A stretch of DNA of 64,000 nt from Clostridiales bacterium (GTDB lineage: Bacteria > Bacillota > Clostridia > Lachnospirales > Lachnospiraceae): assembly GCA_012839295.1 (NCBI GenBank), contig DUNO01000033.1, positions 1 to 64,000 on the forward strand, given 5' to 3'. The position numbers and the translations under genes are program-made. Numbering within the stretch: the first letter of the stretch is position 1; every line of letters begins with the position of its first letter. Shown in pieces: positions 44,043-53,329 of the stretch. Below the pieces are notes generated by a model. The model saw nothing but the letters and a program-made list of their open reading frames with translations. It did no database searches and had not been told where the DNA came from.

Positions 44043-45983
44043 ATGTTTCAGGGTAAATTATTAAAACGGTCTGAACTTGCGGATGTAGCCGAGATATTTA
44101 TCAGCAAGAATTTTGCAGATGCTTCACCTGACCTAAAACTACATGACGGACATGCAAAGAGATTACTGGAAACAGCACTTGAATACCATGAGGCCTTAGC
44201 CCATGTGGTTGCCGGTGTAGAAGAACTGGCAAAGCAAGGAAGTATCCTGTCCCTGACCTATGAGGACAGGGCGAAATCGAACCAGAGCATTAGCCAGGCA
44301 AACGAGGATATTGCGGTGGTGGCAAGCCATCAGGCAGAGACGGCGACCCAGTGCGCAGTGTTTTCCGGGCAGTTTCAGAATGAATTTGATGATTTATTGA
44401 CAGAAACACAGGAAATGGATGCAAAATCCGAAAAGACGAAGAAAATCAGCGAAGCGGGGCAGGAATCCCTGCAGGCCTTTTTAGGGGAGATACAGAAGTC
44501 GAATGAAGTATTTATGAACCTCTCCGATAAGCTGGTACAATTTGATGCTTCGTTAAAAAAGATTAACCAGGTTGTAGCTACCATTTCCGGGATTGCCTCC
44601 CAGATCAACCTTCTCTCCCTCAACGCCTCCATCGAGGCGGCGAGGGCAGGAGAGGCAGGCAAGGGCTTTGCGGTTGTAGCCAGCGAAGTAAAGAAGCTTG
44701 CAGAGGACAGTGACCTGGCAAGCAAGAATATTGAGAAAGACATCCAGGCAATCACGTCTGAGATGCACATAATGATGAACCTGGTCGGACAGGAGAAGGA
44801 AGGCGTGGTAAACCAGTCCAATGCCATTGGCAGCGTAAGCTCCGGCATGGAGGAGATTAACCATGCGATTTCTGACCTGATGACTGGCCAAAGAAAAATT
44901 AATAATAAAGTAAAGAACATGTATTCCACCAACCAAGAGCTGCTTGACAAGATTAATGAAATAGCCGCCCTGACCCAGGAATATGCTGCCACAAGCCAGG
45001 TGGTATCCAGTGCCTCCATGGAAGCGAACAGTAAGGATGAGATGATACTGGAGATGCTGCAGCGCTTTAATATGAACACAACGGAGTTGATGAGGTACCT
45101 GGAAGGCTTCAAGATCAGACGGGAAGCATCAAGGAAAAAGCGGATCGGCGTGGTCTGCCTGGAACAGGCGCCCTTCTACCGTGAGGTAGAGGATGCGGCC
45201 TATGCCACAGGCGATAGGCTTGGAATTGAGGTGGTATGTACCGCACCGAAGAGATTTAATGTGGAGGAACAGGAGAGGATATTCCGGAATTTTGTAAAGG
45301 AAGGCATGGATGGGATCATCATTGCGCCGGGCGATGCTAACCGCCTGAAGTCTGCAATTGATGAGGCGGTAGCCGCAGGAATTAAGGTAGCCTGCATTGA
45401 CATGGATGCCCCTAATACAAAGCGTGATATCTTTGTTACCTCCGACAGCTACCGTGGAGGTGCCCTGGCCGGTGAGGTTGCCGCCAAGGGTCTTGGCGGG
45501 AAGGGAAGGGTGCTGGTCTTTTTGGCAGCGGCAGCGGTACCGACGGTACAGGAGAGATACCGTGGCTTTGCTGAGGAGCTGAGTAAATATCCTGGGATTA
45601 AAATCCTGAAAAAGGAAGAGCAGAAGGACACGGATATCACTGTAACAAGGACGATGCTGGAAGCCTTGATAAAGCAGCATCCCGATTTTGACCTCCTCTA
45701 TCTGGTTACGGCGGACAGCGGTGAGGTGGCGGTTGAGCTTTACAAAAAGCTTGGCCTTAAAAAGCAGCTGGTAGTATTAAGTAAAAGTGATGTCATCACG
45801 GCTGCAGTCAAGGAAGGCATTGTTACCTCCCAGATTGTACAGCGCAATGAGCTGTGGGGGGAGATGGCCGTCAAACGCCTGAACGACATGTTCGCAGGTA
45901 AGGCCTGCAACAGCTTTGAAGATACCAGCATGTATGATATCAACCAATATAACTATAAGATTTTTGACAAGAGCCGGAAGTAA
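44043..45983 (+). CDS. Soluble chemoreceptor-signalling domain fused to a sugar-binding-protein domain
   Basis: This 646-residue protein has no signal peptide and no membrane helix. Residues about 80-350 form a methyl-accepting-chemotaxis coiled coil. The kinase-interacting hairpin tip spans about 182-215 ([16 protein letters not shown], then [16 protein letters not shown]). Residues about 366-646 form a complete periplasmic-binding-protein-type sugar domain ([58 protein letters not shown]). The binding domain is at the C-terminus and must be cytosolic, the reverse of a classical chemoreceptor. Its place as the third gene after rhaBA suggests sensing of intracellular rhamnose or a metabolite of it. 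The output (CheA/CheW) and the ligand are inferred. Confidence 0.9.
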   Translation: MFQGKLLKRSELADVAEIFISKNFADASPDLKLHDGHAKRLLETALEYHEALAHVVAGVEELAKQGSILSLTYEDRAKSNQSISQANEDIAVVASHQAETATQCAVFSGQFQNEFDDLLTETQEMDAKSEKTKKISEAGQESLQAFLGEIQKSNEVFMNLSDKLVQFDASLKKINQVVATISGIASQINLLSLNASIEAARAGEAGKGFAVVASEVKKLAEDSDLASKNIEKDIQAITSEMHIMMNLVGQEKEGVVNQSNAIGSVSSGMEEINHAISDLMTGQRKINNKVKNMYSTNQELLDKINEIAALTQEYAATSQVVSSASMEANSKDEMILEMLQRFNMNTTELMRYLEGFKIRREASRKKRIGVVCLEQAPFYREVEDAAYATGDRLGIEVVCTAPKRFNVEEQERIFRNFVKEGMDGIIIAPGDANRLKSAIDEAVAAGIKVACIDMDAPNTKRDIFVTSDSYRGGALAGEVAAKGLGGKGRVLVFLAAAAVPTVQERYRGFAEELSKYPGIKILKKEEQKDTDITVTRTMLEALIKQHPDFDLLYLVTADSGEVAVELYKKLGLKKQLVVLSKSDVITAAVKEGIVTSQIVQRNELWGEMAVKRLNDMFAGKACNSFEDTSMYDINQYNYKIFDKSRK

Positions 45984-46085
45984 TGCTTCGGGATAAAACA
46001 GCGGGCTGGGTTGTTCCGTATGGTCTTTTAAGTAATGATTTCATTGCCTACCACTCTTTGCTAAGAATATATGTAGGAAAAAGCA

Positions 46086-46132
46086 GGGCTCTTTCACTCC
46101 TGGCCGTTAGGCAGGGGGGGGTGAAGGAGCCC
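46086..46132 (+). terminator. Strong hairpin after the chemoreceptor fusion gene
   Basis: A 12-bp stem, GGGCTCTTTCAC (46086-46097) / GTGAAGGAGCCC (46121-46132), with one G-T pair encloses a further CCTG/CAGG stem. No T-run follows directly, so termination is probable, not certain. It ends the rha operon. Confidence 0.6.
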
Positions 46133-46175
46133 AACTTGCGTAAAAAATTGACTTACTACGTTATTTAAGTAAAAG

Positions 46176-46286
46176 CTAAATAGTTTCTTTGCAGAAAAAA
46201 GAATCATAGAGATAGGGATTGATGAGCTTTCCGTGTCTCCCACAATGGTATTGCCAATTAGAAAGAGAATATGTGAGCTGGATTAA
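46176..46286 (+). pseudogene. Relic of the C-terminal end of PTS enzyme I (PEP-utilising family)
   Basis: A frame open only from 46173 and closed by TAA at 46284-46286 encodes IIEIGIDELSVSPTMVLPIR followed by KRICELD. The GIDELSVSP-x-x-VLPIRKRI block is the conserved C-terminus of phosphoenolpyruvate-protein phosphotransferase (PtsI), where it closes the PEP-binding barrel. A stop lies directly upstream (46170-46172), and the remaining roughly 540 residues of the enzyme are absent. It is therefore a gene tail left by a deletion or rearrangement. The rest of 45984-46304 holds only the hairpin above. Confidence 0.75.
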
Positions 46287-46304
46287 AATGTCGGAATAAG
46301 ATTC

Positions 46305-46931
46305 TTAGAGCTCTTTATCTGAAAATACAAAAGTCACTACCTGCACTAAATCCATCCCATCGAAGCTTGACGGTTCAAAATAGTCCTGTAAAGAGAAGCC
46401 CGGCATGCTGGTGCCGCTATTGTATACCATAAGGGCAACCGGTATTTCTTTATTTAGTTCTATTTCTTGAAACTTTTTCAAGAATCCTTTTGAAGATGCT
46501 GCAATTTCTTTATTCAACATAATTGGCTCTATTTTATAGGAAGCTCTTCCTCCAGACACTGCATTTATATTGAAATCAATTGCGTAATCTTCTTTTAGCT
46601 GCATGGTAAAGGTTCCGCTTAACTGCTCAGCAGGCTCCCTATCCGTGCCGGTCGAAATAGTACCGCCGCCAATGCTGCCCCAATCCCCACCATCTTCAAG
46701 CCGATAAACATTGACATTCAGGCTGATTGCTTCTTTTGGTGCGTTAAAACTAATAATTTGCGAATTGCCTTCCATGCCGAAGGACTGCAATATATATTTT
46801 TCGCTTTCCGACAATTCATATGGAGCAATGCCTTCTTTTGTTAAGAATTTAGGCGAATCTGTATTGGATGAACAAGCAGTCAAAGCCATCGCTATGGTGA
46901 ATATTAAAATTGTTGAAATGAGTCTTCTCAT
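46305..46931 (-). CDS. Hypothetical lipoprotein
   Basis: This 208-residue protein starts at ATG 46931 behind GGAGG; the in-frame ATG at 46943 overlaps that site. It has a signal peptide with lipobox MALTAC (Cys20) followed by a predicted extracellular beta-rich domain (ISLNVNVYRLEDGGDWGSIGGG, GTFTMQLKEDYAIDFNI). I do not recognise a family. It lies 41 bp downstream of the CofE-like gene on the same strand and may be co-transcribed with it. Confidence 0.75.
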   Translation of the reverse strand: MRRLISTILIFTIAMALTACSSNTDSPKFLTKEGIAPYELSESEKYILQSFGMEGNSQIISFNAPKEAISLNVNVYRLEDGGDWGSIGGGTISTGTDREPAEQLSGTFTMQLKEDYAIDFNINAVSGGRASYKIEPIMLNKEIAASSKGFLKKFQEIELNKEIPVALMVYNSGTSMPGFSLQDYFEPSSFDGMDLVQVVTFVFSDKEL

Positions 46932-46972
46932 AGTTGCCTCCACAAACAGTCCGGCCGATACCAGATCATATT

Positions 46973-48163
46973 TTATTTGGTATAGTTATCGAAATAACCT
47001 TGCACAAGTACAATCGGGGTACCCTTATCCCCGCTGCCGGAGGTAAGGTCGCAGAGGGAGCCGATCAAATCGGTTAACCGTCTGGGAGTCGTACCCTGGG
47101 ATACCATGCTGCCGACCAGATTGCTATCCTTATGCTTGATATAATCTGAAATAGCTGTTTTTAATTCTTCACCGCTTAAATCTGCAAAATCATTATCTGC
47201 AAGATACTTTAGCTTAACCTCGTTGGGCTGTCCTTCCAGTCCCTCTGTATAGGCGGGAGATACAACCGGGTCAGCCAGCTCCCATATCTTTCCGATAGGA
47301 TCCTTAAAGGCACCGTCGCCGTAGACCATGACCTCAACATGCTTTCCGGTGGCTTCCTTGATGCCGGACTGGATCTTCTTGACCACCTCTTCGCAATCCC
47401 TTGGAAATAGCTTGACGGTTTCCTCCGTAGCCTTGTTGCTTCCTAATAAGCCGTAATCCGCATTATATCCGCCGCCGTCCACCGGGCTGGTTAGGATATC
47501 ATCGAGGCCGAGGACAAGCTCTGCACCGTTGGCCTTTAATATGCGCTTCGTCCTGGCACGGGTATGGATATCGCAGCTGAGGACGTGCTTCGTATAATTT
47601 AAGATGGTACGGCAGTCATTCGCAAGAATAACCTCTACCTCACAGCCTTCCCCTTGGATCAGCTCCTTATAATAATCAATATAGTCGACTCCGGTAAAGG
47701 GATGCTTTGTGTAGCCGAAAAGCGCCCGGTACTGTGCTTCAGATAAGACGTCAACCCAGGGGTTAATGCCCTTCTCATCTAAGGCATCAAGATCAACGAT
47801 ATGGTTACCGACCTCGTCGGAGGGGTAGCTTAACATCAGCTGGATCTTCTTTGCGCCCCTGGCGATGCCCTTTAAGCAAATGCCGAAGCGGTTGCGGCTT
47901 AAGATAGGAAAGATAACACCAATCGTGTTGTCCCCGAATTTATTCCTTACATCAGTGGCAATCTGGTCAACGGTTGCATAATTACCCTGGGCACGGGCGA
48001 CGATCGCCTCCGTAATGGCGATAATGTCCTGGTCATAGACTTCAAAATTGCCACTCTTGGCAGCAGAAAGCACGCTTGTAATCGTAATTTCGGCTATGTC
48101 GTCTCCCTGTCTGATGATGGGGGCGCGAAGGCCTCTTGAAACAGTACCTATTAATCTTTCCAT
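46973..48163 (-). CDS. CofE-like gamma-glutamyl ligase (F420-0:L-glutamate ligase family)
   Basis: This 396-residue protein begins with RGLRAPIIRQGDDIAEI and contains YDQDIIAITEAIVARAQGNYAT and VYGDGAFKDPIGKIWELADP, features of the CofE/FbiB-type COG1478 family. The founding members add glutamate to coenzyme F420. Clostridia generally lack F420, and no F420 biosynthesis genes are present here, so the substrate in this organism is unknown. The protein is much longer than archaeal CofE (about 250 residues). GGAG precedes the start. It is the first gene of a minus-strand pair with the lipoprotein. Confidence 0.75.
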   Translation of the reverse strand: MERLIGTVSRGLRAPIIRQGDDIAEITITSVLSAAKSGNFEVYDQDIIAITEAIVARAQGNYATVDQIATDVRNKFGDNTIGVIFPILSRNRFGICLKGIARGAKKIQLMLSYPSDEVGNHIVDLDALDEKGINPWVDVLSEAQYRALFGYTKHPFTGVDYIDYYKELIQGEGCEVEVILANDCRTILNYTKHVLSCDIHTRARTKRILKANGAELVLGLDDILTSPVDGGGYNADYGLLGSNKATEETVKLFPRDCEEVVKKIQSGIKEATGKHVEVMVYGDGAFKDPIGKIWELADPVVSPAYTEGLEGQPNEVKLKYLADNDFADLSGEELKTAISDYIKHKDSNLVGSMVSQGTTPRRLTDLIGSLCDLTSGSGDKGTPIVLVQGYFDNYTK

Positions 48164-48375
48164 ATTCTTGATTCTCCTTTAAACCTTTTGTAAATGTCAT
48201 TTATAAATTATAAATCCAGAGCAAAAGATCCCCCAGATATTGTATTGCAAAGGCCATATAACGCCCTGGTATGCGTACTTAACTATCCTACCACACATAA
48301 CAGCCGTAGTACAATAAAAAACTAAAATTTATTTATAATTGACAAAGGTATTCCCAAAAGTGGAGATAAAAGAGC

Positions 48376-48427
48376 ACCGGCAAGCGCCCTCTTTTTTTAA
48401 TAGGAAGTGAAAGGTTCGCTTGCCGGT
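48376..48427 (-). terminator. Terminator-like inverted repeat after dapA
   Basis: On the minus strand, 11-bp arms (plus-strand ACCGGCAAGCG at 48376-48386 and CGCTTGCCGGT at 48417-48427) are perfect complements with a 30-base loop and are followed by GCTCTTTTA. The rest of 48164-48467 is AT-rich, holds the upstream region of the CofE-like gene, and shows no further gene. Confidence 0.7.
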
Positions 48428-48467
48428 TTGGTGTTACTTATAATAGTTGGCCATCGTGTTAGCAAGA

Positions 48468-49424
48468 TTATGCCACAGTATCATCCGTGCTTTGCAGCCG
48501 TATATGTGTTGTAACATCGTCCTGCTTAAAATGCACGATCGTCGGTTTAGAATCCTGCTTTGATAGGATGGCGTGATTTAATTTATCCTTTAAGGAATCT
48601 GAAATATCCGTTAATGGAAGCCTGACCTCCGAGGAAGCAATGAGACCCAGCTCCTTTAAGCAATATTTTACCGGTGACGGATTCGGCTCCTTGAATAAGA
48701 GGGGGATAAAATCATAGAGCTTCTTCCAGGTCTGGAAAGCAGCTTCCGCATTGTTTTCCTTTGCTTTTTTATATACCTCCAAAAATAATTCTGTTTTTAA
48801 GTGGGCGGATGCAAGGATTCCGCCCTGACCGCCCATAACCAGGGTATTATAGAATAAGAGGTCCTCCCCTGTCATGATGGAGAAATCCTTTGGCGGATTC
48901 ATCAATAAGGCCATGCTTTGCTTGAAATCACCGCTGGCATCCTTGATTCCTATGATGTTAGGAATGGCCGCAAGCCTGTGTAGTGTATCATTCTCAATAT
49001 TTACACCGGTCCGGTAGGGGATGTTATAGAGCACGATATTCAGGGCAGTTTCCTGGGCAATGCTCTTAAAATGCTCGTAAATGCCTTCCTGCCCCGGCTT
49101 ATTGTAATAGGGGCAGACAGATAGGATGCCCTGGATGTCGTAGTATTCGGCTATCTTTACCCGCTTGATTACCTTTGCGGTATAGTTGCCCCCGACTCCT
49201 ACATATACAGGAACCCGGCCGTCCACATAGGCCATGGTCTGCTCAATCATTTCTTCAAATTCCCGTTCGTTAAGCACCGGACATTCACCGGTAGTGCCAA
49301 GGGGGATAATACCGTGGACACCCTTTCCGATATAGTGGTCGATTAGTTTTCTATAAGATACAAAATCTATTTTATCATCCTTAAATGGAGTAATTATTGG
49401 TAACCAAACACCGTTCATCTTCAT
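48468..49424 (-). CDS. dapA: 4-hydroxy-tetrahydrodipicolinate synthase
   Basis: This 318-residue class I aldolase condenses pyruvate with aspartate semialdehyde for lysine and diaminopimelate. All landmark residues fall at the E. coli positions: Thr44-Thr45 (PLGTTGE), Tyr107, Tyr133 and Arg138 (YNIPYRTG) and Schiff-base Lys161 (GIKDASGD). Arg138 favours true DapA over sialate or KDG aldolases. The EPNPSPVKY motif is also present. A tail of about 25 extra residues (HFKQDDVTTHIRLQSTDD) extends past the usual end of about 292. It stands alone, with no other lysine genes adjacent. GGGAGG lies before the start. Confidence 0.93.
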   Translation of the reverse strand: MKMNGVWLPIITPFKDDKIDFVSYRKLIDHYIGKGVHGIIPLGTTGECPVLNEREFEEMIEQTMAYVDGRVPVYVGVGGNYTAKVIKRVKIAEYYDIQGILSVCPYYNKPGQEGIYEHFKSIAQETALNIVLYNIPYRTGVNIENDTLHRLAAIPNIIGIKDASGDFKQSMALLMNPPKDFSIMTGEDLLFYNTLVMGGQGGILASAHLKTELFLEVYKKAKENNAEAAFQTWKKLYDFIPLLFKEPNPSPVKYCLKELGLIASSEVRLPLTDISDSLKDKLNHAILSKQDSKPTIVHFKQDDVTTHIRLQSTDDTVA

Positions 49425-49588
49425 AATAAATCCTCCCTTATTTTTTTGTAGGGTACCCAGAGGAGTACCTTTGGTTCTGTTCTGAAATGGATATTACACC
49501 CATATACAAAATATTATACAGTATTTGCTATATTTGGTTCTGATATTATTTTACATAACATTATTTGAATAAAATAGCACTATAATGC

Positions 49589-49617
49589 TTCAATTATTGC
49601 AAATAATGCTGTATAAT
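49589..49617 (+). promoter_or_regulatory. Promoter with palindromic operator for the downstream AraC gene
   Basis: TTCAAT (49589-49594), a 17-bp spacer and a perfect TATAAT (49612-49617). The spacer contains the perfect inverted repeat ATTATT-GCA-AATAAT (49593-49607), well placed to be a repressor or autoregulatory site. Confidence 0.6.
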
Positions 49618-49673
49618 AAAAAAGTGGTAAAAATGGGAGGATAAAACCTTTTAGAGAAAGACTGGAGGTGGCT

Positions 49674-50516
49674 ATGAAGGATTTTGAAAAGCTGGGTTAC
49701 CTGGAGGATGATTTTAAGATATTTCATATTATGGATAACCAGAGGAAGGACTTTGCCTTCCACTATCACGATTTTAATAAGATACTTATTTTAATCAAAG
49801 GAAATGTGAGCTACAATGTCGAAGGAAAGAACTATGAATTAAAGCCCTACGATATTGTGCTGGTGAATGCGGGGGAGATCCACCGTCCCTCGGTTTTGGA
49901 CAATTTGGGCTATGAGAGGATCATAATTTATGTATCCACCCAATTCCTTGGACATTACCAGGATCCGGATTATGACCTGAACTATTGCTTTGAGCGGGCG
50001 AAAAAGGAGCATTCCAATGTACTTCGTATCCCTTCCATAGATAAAAGCAAGCTGTACCAGGTTTGCCTGGAGCTGGAGCATTCTTTTACGGACCAGGCCT
50101 ATGCGAAGGAGCTTTACCAGAAGATCCTGTTCCTCGAATTTATGATACAGCTGAACCGCACCGCAATCTCGAACCATATCAACTATCTGGACTCCGCTAA
50201 TGACAATGGGAAGCTGATCCGGATTATTGAGTTTATTAACGGACATTTATCAGAGGATCTGTCCATTGATCTTTTGGCGGAGCATTTTTATTTAAACAGG
50301 TATTACCTGATGCATTATTTTAAGAATGAGACAGGCTATACCATAGGAAATTACATCACGGAAAAACGGTTGTTACTGGCAAAAAGCCTGGTGCAGAAGG
50401 GGCTTTCCACTACGGAGGCCTGTTTCCAAAGCGGGTTTAAGAACTACTCAACCTTTTCAAGGGCCTTTAAGAAGGCCTTCCATACGGTTCCTAAAAATGC
50501 AGGAATCCTTGACTAG
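49674..50516 (+). CDS. AraC family transcriptional regulator
   Basis: This 280-residue protein has an N-terminal cupin domain (FAFHYHDFNKILILIKG, YDIVLVNAGEIHRP) and two C-terminal HTHs (IDLLAEHFYLNRYYLMHYFKN and TTEACFQSGFKNYSTFSRAFKK). The start at ATG 49674 is preceded by GGAGG; an in-frame GTG sits inside that site. It is divergent from dapA and upstream of the Ig/FnIII surface-protein gene. Its ligand and regulon are unknown; the FHYHDFNKI cupin type is common in arabinose- or metabolite-sensing regulators. Confidence 0.9.
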   Translation: MKDFEKLGYLEDDFKIFHIMDNQRKDFAFHYHDFNKILILIKGNVSYNVEGKNYELKPYDIVLVNAGEIHRPSVLDNLGYERIIIYVSTQFLGHYQDPDYDLNYCFERAKKEHSNVLRIPSIDKSKLYQVCLELEHSFTDQAYAKELYQKILFLEFMIQLNRTAISNHINYLDSANDNGKLIRIIEFINGHLSEDLSIDLLAEHFYLNRYYLMHYFKNETGYTIGNYITEKRLLLAKSLVQKGLSTTEACFQSGFKNYSTFSRAFKKAFHTVPKNAGILD

Positions 50517-50667
50517 CCCATGGTCAATGGATAGGGGGCTGGTATATGAGACCTTAGTACCAGAATGTGGATTTAACATAAAAAAGCCACATATTAGCCA
50601 TAAAAGCGACATATAATCCAAGTACGATATATCTGGAAATTGGAAAATTTGTTTAATAATTCTCGGG

Positions 50668-50696
50668 TTGACAAATCCTGCCTGTCGGGCTACCAT
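50668..50696 (+). promoter_or_regulatory. Putative promoter of the surface-protein gene
   Basis: A perfect -35 TTGACA (50668-50673), a 17-bp spacer and TACCAT (50691-50696), 71 bp before the start codon. Confidence 0.55.
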
Positions 50697-50766
50697 AACC
50701 TAGGTAGGATTTAAAAGTCTGCCGAATTGTTGGACAACAAATGAAAGTACATGGAGTTGAAGCTGG

Positions 50767-53019
50767 ATGAAGAAAAAAGTATTGATGTTATTTTTGGCAA
50801 CCTTATTAATTGTCGGTGACTCTAATTTGTATGTGAATGACGTGGCCGCATCTGTAGTATCTGGACAGAATACGGCGCAGAACACCTCAGGAGCGACACC
50901 GACGGTAACACCAACACCCGGAGCTGTGGCTGCATCTGGAGCTACGGTAACACCAGCACCTGGAGCAGAAGTAACGCCGGCTCCTGGAACTGGGGTGACA
51001 CCAACACCAGAAGCTACAGTGACACCAACACCAGCAGTGCCCCAGGCAGTTTTAGTCAGTATCAGACAGAATCCTTCCAAGGTAATTTATGAAGTGGGAG
51101 AAGCGTTGGATTTGTCCGATATGCTCGTAGCGGCCGACTATGTGGATGGCACAAGCGCCTATATTACGGATTATCAGGTAACAGGATATAATCCGAATGC
51201 CATCGGACCTCAGACAGTTTTTCTGTCTTATCAGAATCTGACGGCAACCTTCAGTGTAACTGTAATGCCAAAGAAAGTCACAAATGTGTCGGTTTCCTAT
51301 CACGACACCTCCACATTTACCCTTACCTGGGATTCGGATCCGAGTGCGGTCAGGTATGAGGTATACATATTAGACGAGCTTAACAATGTCTATAATTTAT
51401 ATTCTTCCGTAAATACGAATAGTATTACCCTTGATTATCCGCCGGCAACGGTGAAATGTTTCCAGATCTGTGCGGTTGGAACAGCCCAGGGGGTAGAATA
51501 TAAGGGCGGGATGTCGGATAGCTTTTATGCTGCGACAAATCCGGAGGAGGTTAATGACCTGTTGGTAACTGATACTACGGCCAAATATATAACCTTGGAT
51601 TGGAGCGAAGTTCCAGGGGCAACCGGATATTTGGTCTATCGTTCCCCAGCTGCCAAGGATGATTACCAGCTGGTTGGAACAGCTGATACCACTACCTTTA
51701 CAGATCAGGGTGTAGCCTCGGGTACCAGCTACCAATATAAGGTATGTGCCTATGTTTTGAATGAAACCTTCCAGGGAGAGTTTTCCCTGATTGTAGATAC
51801 CAGCACCAATCCGGCAAAGATGGTCCTGCGTTATAAGGTTGGTGAGGAAAAGATCCGGTTGAGCTGGGCAAAGGTACAGGGAGCCACCGCTTATGACCTC
51901 TATATGTGGGGTGAGGACGAGGAGCCCATCCTTCTCCAGACAGTTAAGGGGGGAGGTACCGTCAGTTATATTGTAGAAGGCCTGGAGACGGACGGCTATT
52001 ATGAATTTCATGCCGTATCAAGGCGTTATTATCAGGGCAACACTTATTTTGGAGAAGACTCGGATATAATTTCTGTATATATGGAAGCCCTTGCGGATAC
52101 AAGCACGGAAGGCAAGCTGTTTATCACGGAGGAGCAGCTGTTAAAGTCCTGGTCCTACCAAAAGCTGTCCTATTTCAGCACCTATGTGGACTTTAAGAAA
52201 AGCTTTGTTATCCCGGGGCTGGCCACGACCAATGTCGGCGGCTTTTCCAGCACTGCAATGTGCCCCCAGGCAATTACCTTTGTCGGCAATTACCTGCTAA
52301 TGACCGCCTATGACATGGCTTCCGAGGAAAATTCAGTTATTTATGTCATGAATAAAAAGACAAAGGAGCTTGTAACCACACTGATACTGCCAAATAAGAC
52401 ACATGCGGGCGGCATTACTTTTGACGGCTCCTATGTATGGGTTACCAGTGGATCAACTCTGTCCTCAATCGCCTATTCGGATATTAAAAAGGCAATTTCA
52501 AATGGCGGGGCATATAATTTTGTAAACTATATGTCCGTTTGCTCCTTAGGCATAACGACCTCCTATGCAACCTATTATGACGGTAAGGTTTGGGTAGGTT
52601 CCTATAACGAGCTGAAGGATACCATCATGAACAGCTATATCGTTGAGGATATCGACGGTGCTCCCGCATTAACGCTGGTTGATACAATGGCAATGCCGAC
52701 CAGGGTACAGGGAGTTGCTTTTACAAGCCAGGGAACCTTAGTCCTGTCCCGCTCCTGCCAGCTTTATAAGGGGCTGAGGGGATATATGCGCCAGATTGAC
52801 GTATACAAGCCTGATTTATCCAAAAAGGTGAAGGGCGTCATCCAGCTGGGAAAGGTGGTAAATACGGTTAGTATGCCATCCATGAATGAGGGAGTTGCAA
52901 TTGATGGTAATTATCTGTATGTTAATTTTGAGTCAGGTGCTTTTGACAAATCCACCTACAAGATGGACCGGATCTGTGCCTTCAAGCTTACGGATATTGT
53001 AAAGAAGAAAACGAAGTAG
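50767..53019 (+). CDS. Secreted protein with Thr/Pro linker, Ig-like and FnIII domains and a propeller-like C-terminus
   Basis: This 750-residue protein has an N-terminal signal peptide (about 1-28). A Thr/Pro/Gly/Ala-rich linker spans about 43-93. A bacterial Ig-like domain (VSIRQNPSKVIYEVGEALDL to ATFSVTVMP) follows, then three fibronectin type III repeats (FTLTWDSDPSAVRYEVYIL, ITLDWSEVPGATGYLVYRS, IRLSWAKVQGATAYDLYM). The C-terminus is about 280 residues of blade-like motifs (GGITFDGSYVWVTSG, YDGKVWVGSY, GVAIDGNYLYVNF). No LPxTG or SLH anchor is visible, so it is probably secreted. Its function is unknown; binding to polymer or cell wall is plausible. Confidence 0.85.
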   Translation: MKKKVLMLFLATLLIVGDSNLYVNDVAASVVSGQNTAQNTSGATPTVTPTPGAVAASGATVTPAPGAEVTPAPGTGVTPTPEATVTPTPAVPQAVLVSIRQNPSKVIYEVGEALDLSDMLVAADYVDGTSAYITDYQVTGYNPNAIGPQTVFLSYQNLTATFSVTVMPKKVTNVSVSYHDTSTFTLTWDSDPSAVRYEVYILDELNNVYNLYSSVNTNSITLDYPPATVKCFQICAVGTAQGVEYKGGMSDSFYAATNPEEVNDLLVTDTTAKYITLDWSEVPGATGYLVYRSPAAKDDYQLVGTADTTTFTDQGVASGTSYQYKVCAYVLNETFQGEFSLIVDTSTNPAKMVLRYKVGEEKIRLSWAKVQGATAYDLYMWGEDEEPILLQTVKGGGTVSYIVEGLETDGYYEFHAVSRRYYQGNTYFGEDSDIISVYMEALADTSTEGKLFITEEQLLKSWSYQKLSYFSTYVDFKKSFVIPGLATTNVGGFSSTAMCPQAITFVGNYLLMTAYDMASEENSVIYVMNKKTKELVTTLILPNKTHAGGITFDGSYVWVTSGSTLSSIAYSDIKKAISNGGAYNFVNYMSVCSLGITTSYATYYDGKVWVGSYNELKDTIMNSYIVEDIDGAPALTLVDTMAMPTRVQGVAFTSQGTLVLSRSCQLYKGLRGYMRQIDVYKPDLSKKVKGVIQLGKVVNTVSMPSMNEGVAIDGNYLYVNFESGAFDKSTYKMDRICAFKLTDIVKKKTK
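50892..51035 (+). repeat. Degenerate repeat encoding a TPTP/GA-rich linker
   Basis: Tandem degenerate units of about 12-24 bp, built from ACACCnnnACCn and GGAGCT/ACT, encode alternating TPTPGA and TPAPGA blocks. Length variation by slippage would stay in frame. Confidence 0.7.
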
Positions 53020-53043
53020 GCTGATGAAGTAAATACTGTAATC

Positions 53044-53097
53044 AATGAGACTGTGAGTCCTGCTTGGAAATCCCTGCACGATTTGCAGTCTCATTTT
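53044..53097 (+). terminator. Terminator-like stem after the surface-protein gene
   Basis: A perfect 10-bp stem, AATGAGACTG (53044-53053) / CAGTCTCATT (53086-53095), with a 32-base loop and a short T-run. The rest of the 310-bp gap to 53329 is AT-rich, with no gene or clear promoter. Confidence 0.65.
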
Positions 53098-53329
53098 CCG
53101 TTATTTGTGCAAGCTTTAGGAAGCTGCAATGAAAAAATTCAAAGAAAATAAATTCAAATTCATATATGATAAAGTTTATATTTCGTTTATAATTATATGG
53201 TAAGATGGTATTATAGGAGGCAGATATGGCTTCCTATAATCGGGATGCAAGGAAACCACCTTCCGGTAATTATCTTATTGATCATCCGCATTAGACAGCT
53301 TCAAAATAAAAGGAAAGAGGTTTGTATCT

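Noticed and set aside
44375-45112. Long antisense ORF opposite the chemoreceptor gene
   Set aside because: It is the complementary-frame shadow of the coiled-coil coding sequence, with low-complexity Ser/Leu composition and no ribosome-binding site.
48468-49424. N-acetylneuraminate lyase or KDG aldolase instead of DapA
   Set aside because: Arg138, Thr44-Thr45 and the EPNPSPVKY motif are those of dihydrodipicolinate synthase.
49425-49667. Lysine riboswitch before dapA
   Set aside because: The AT-rich divergent region is too short and shows none of the conserved L-box segments.
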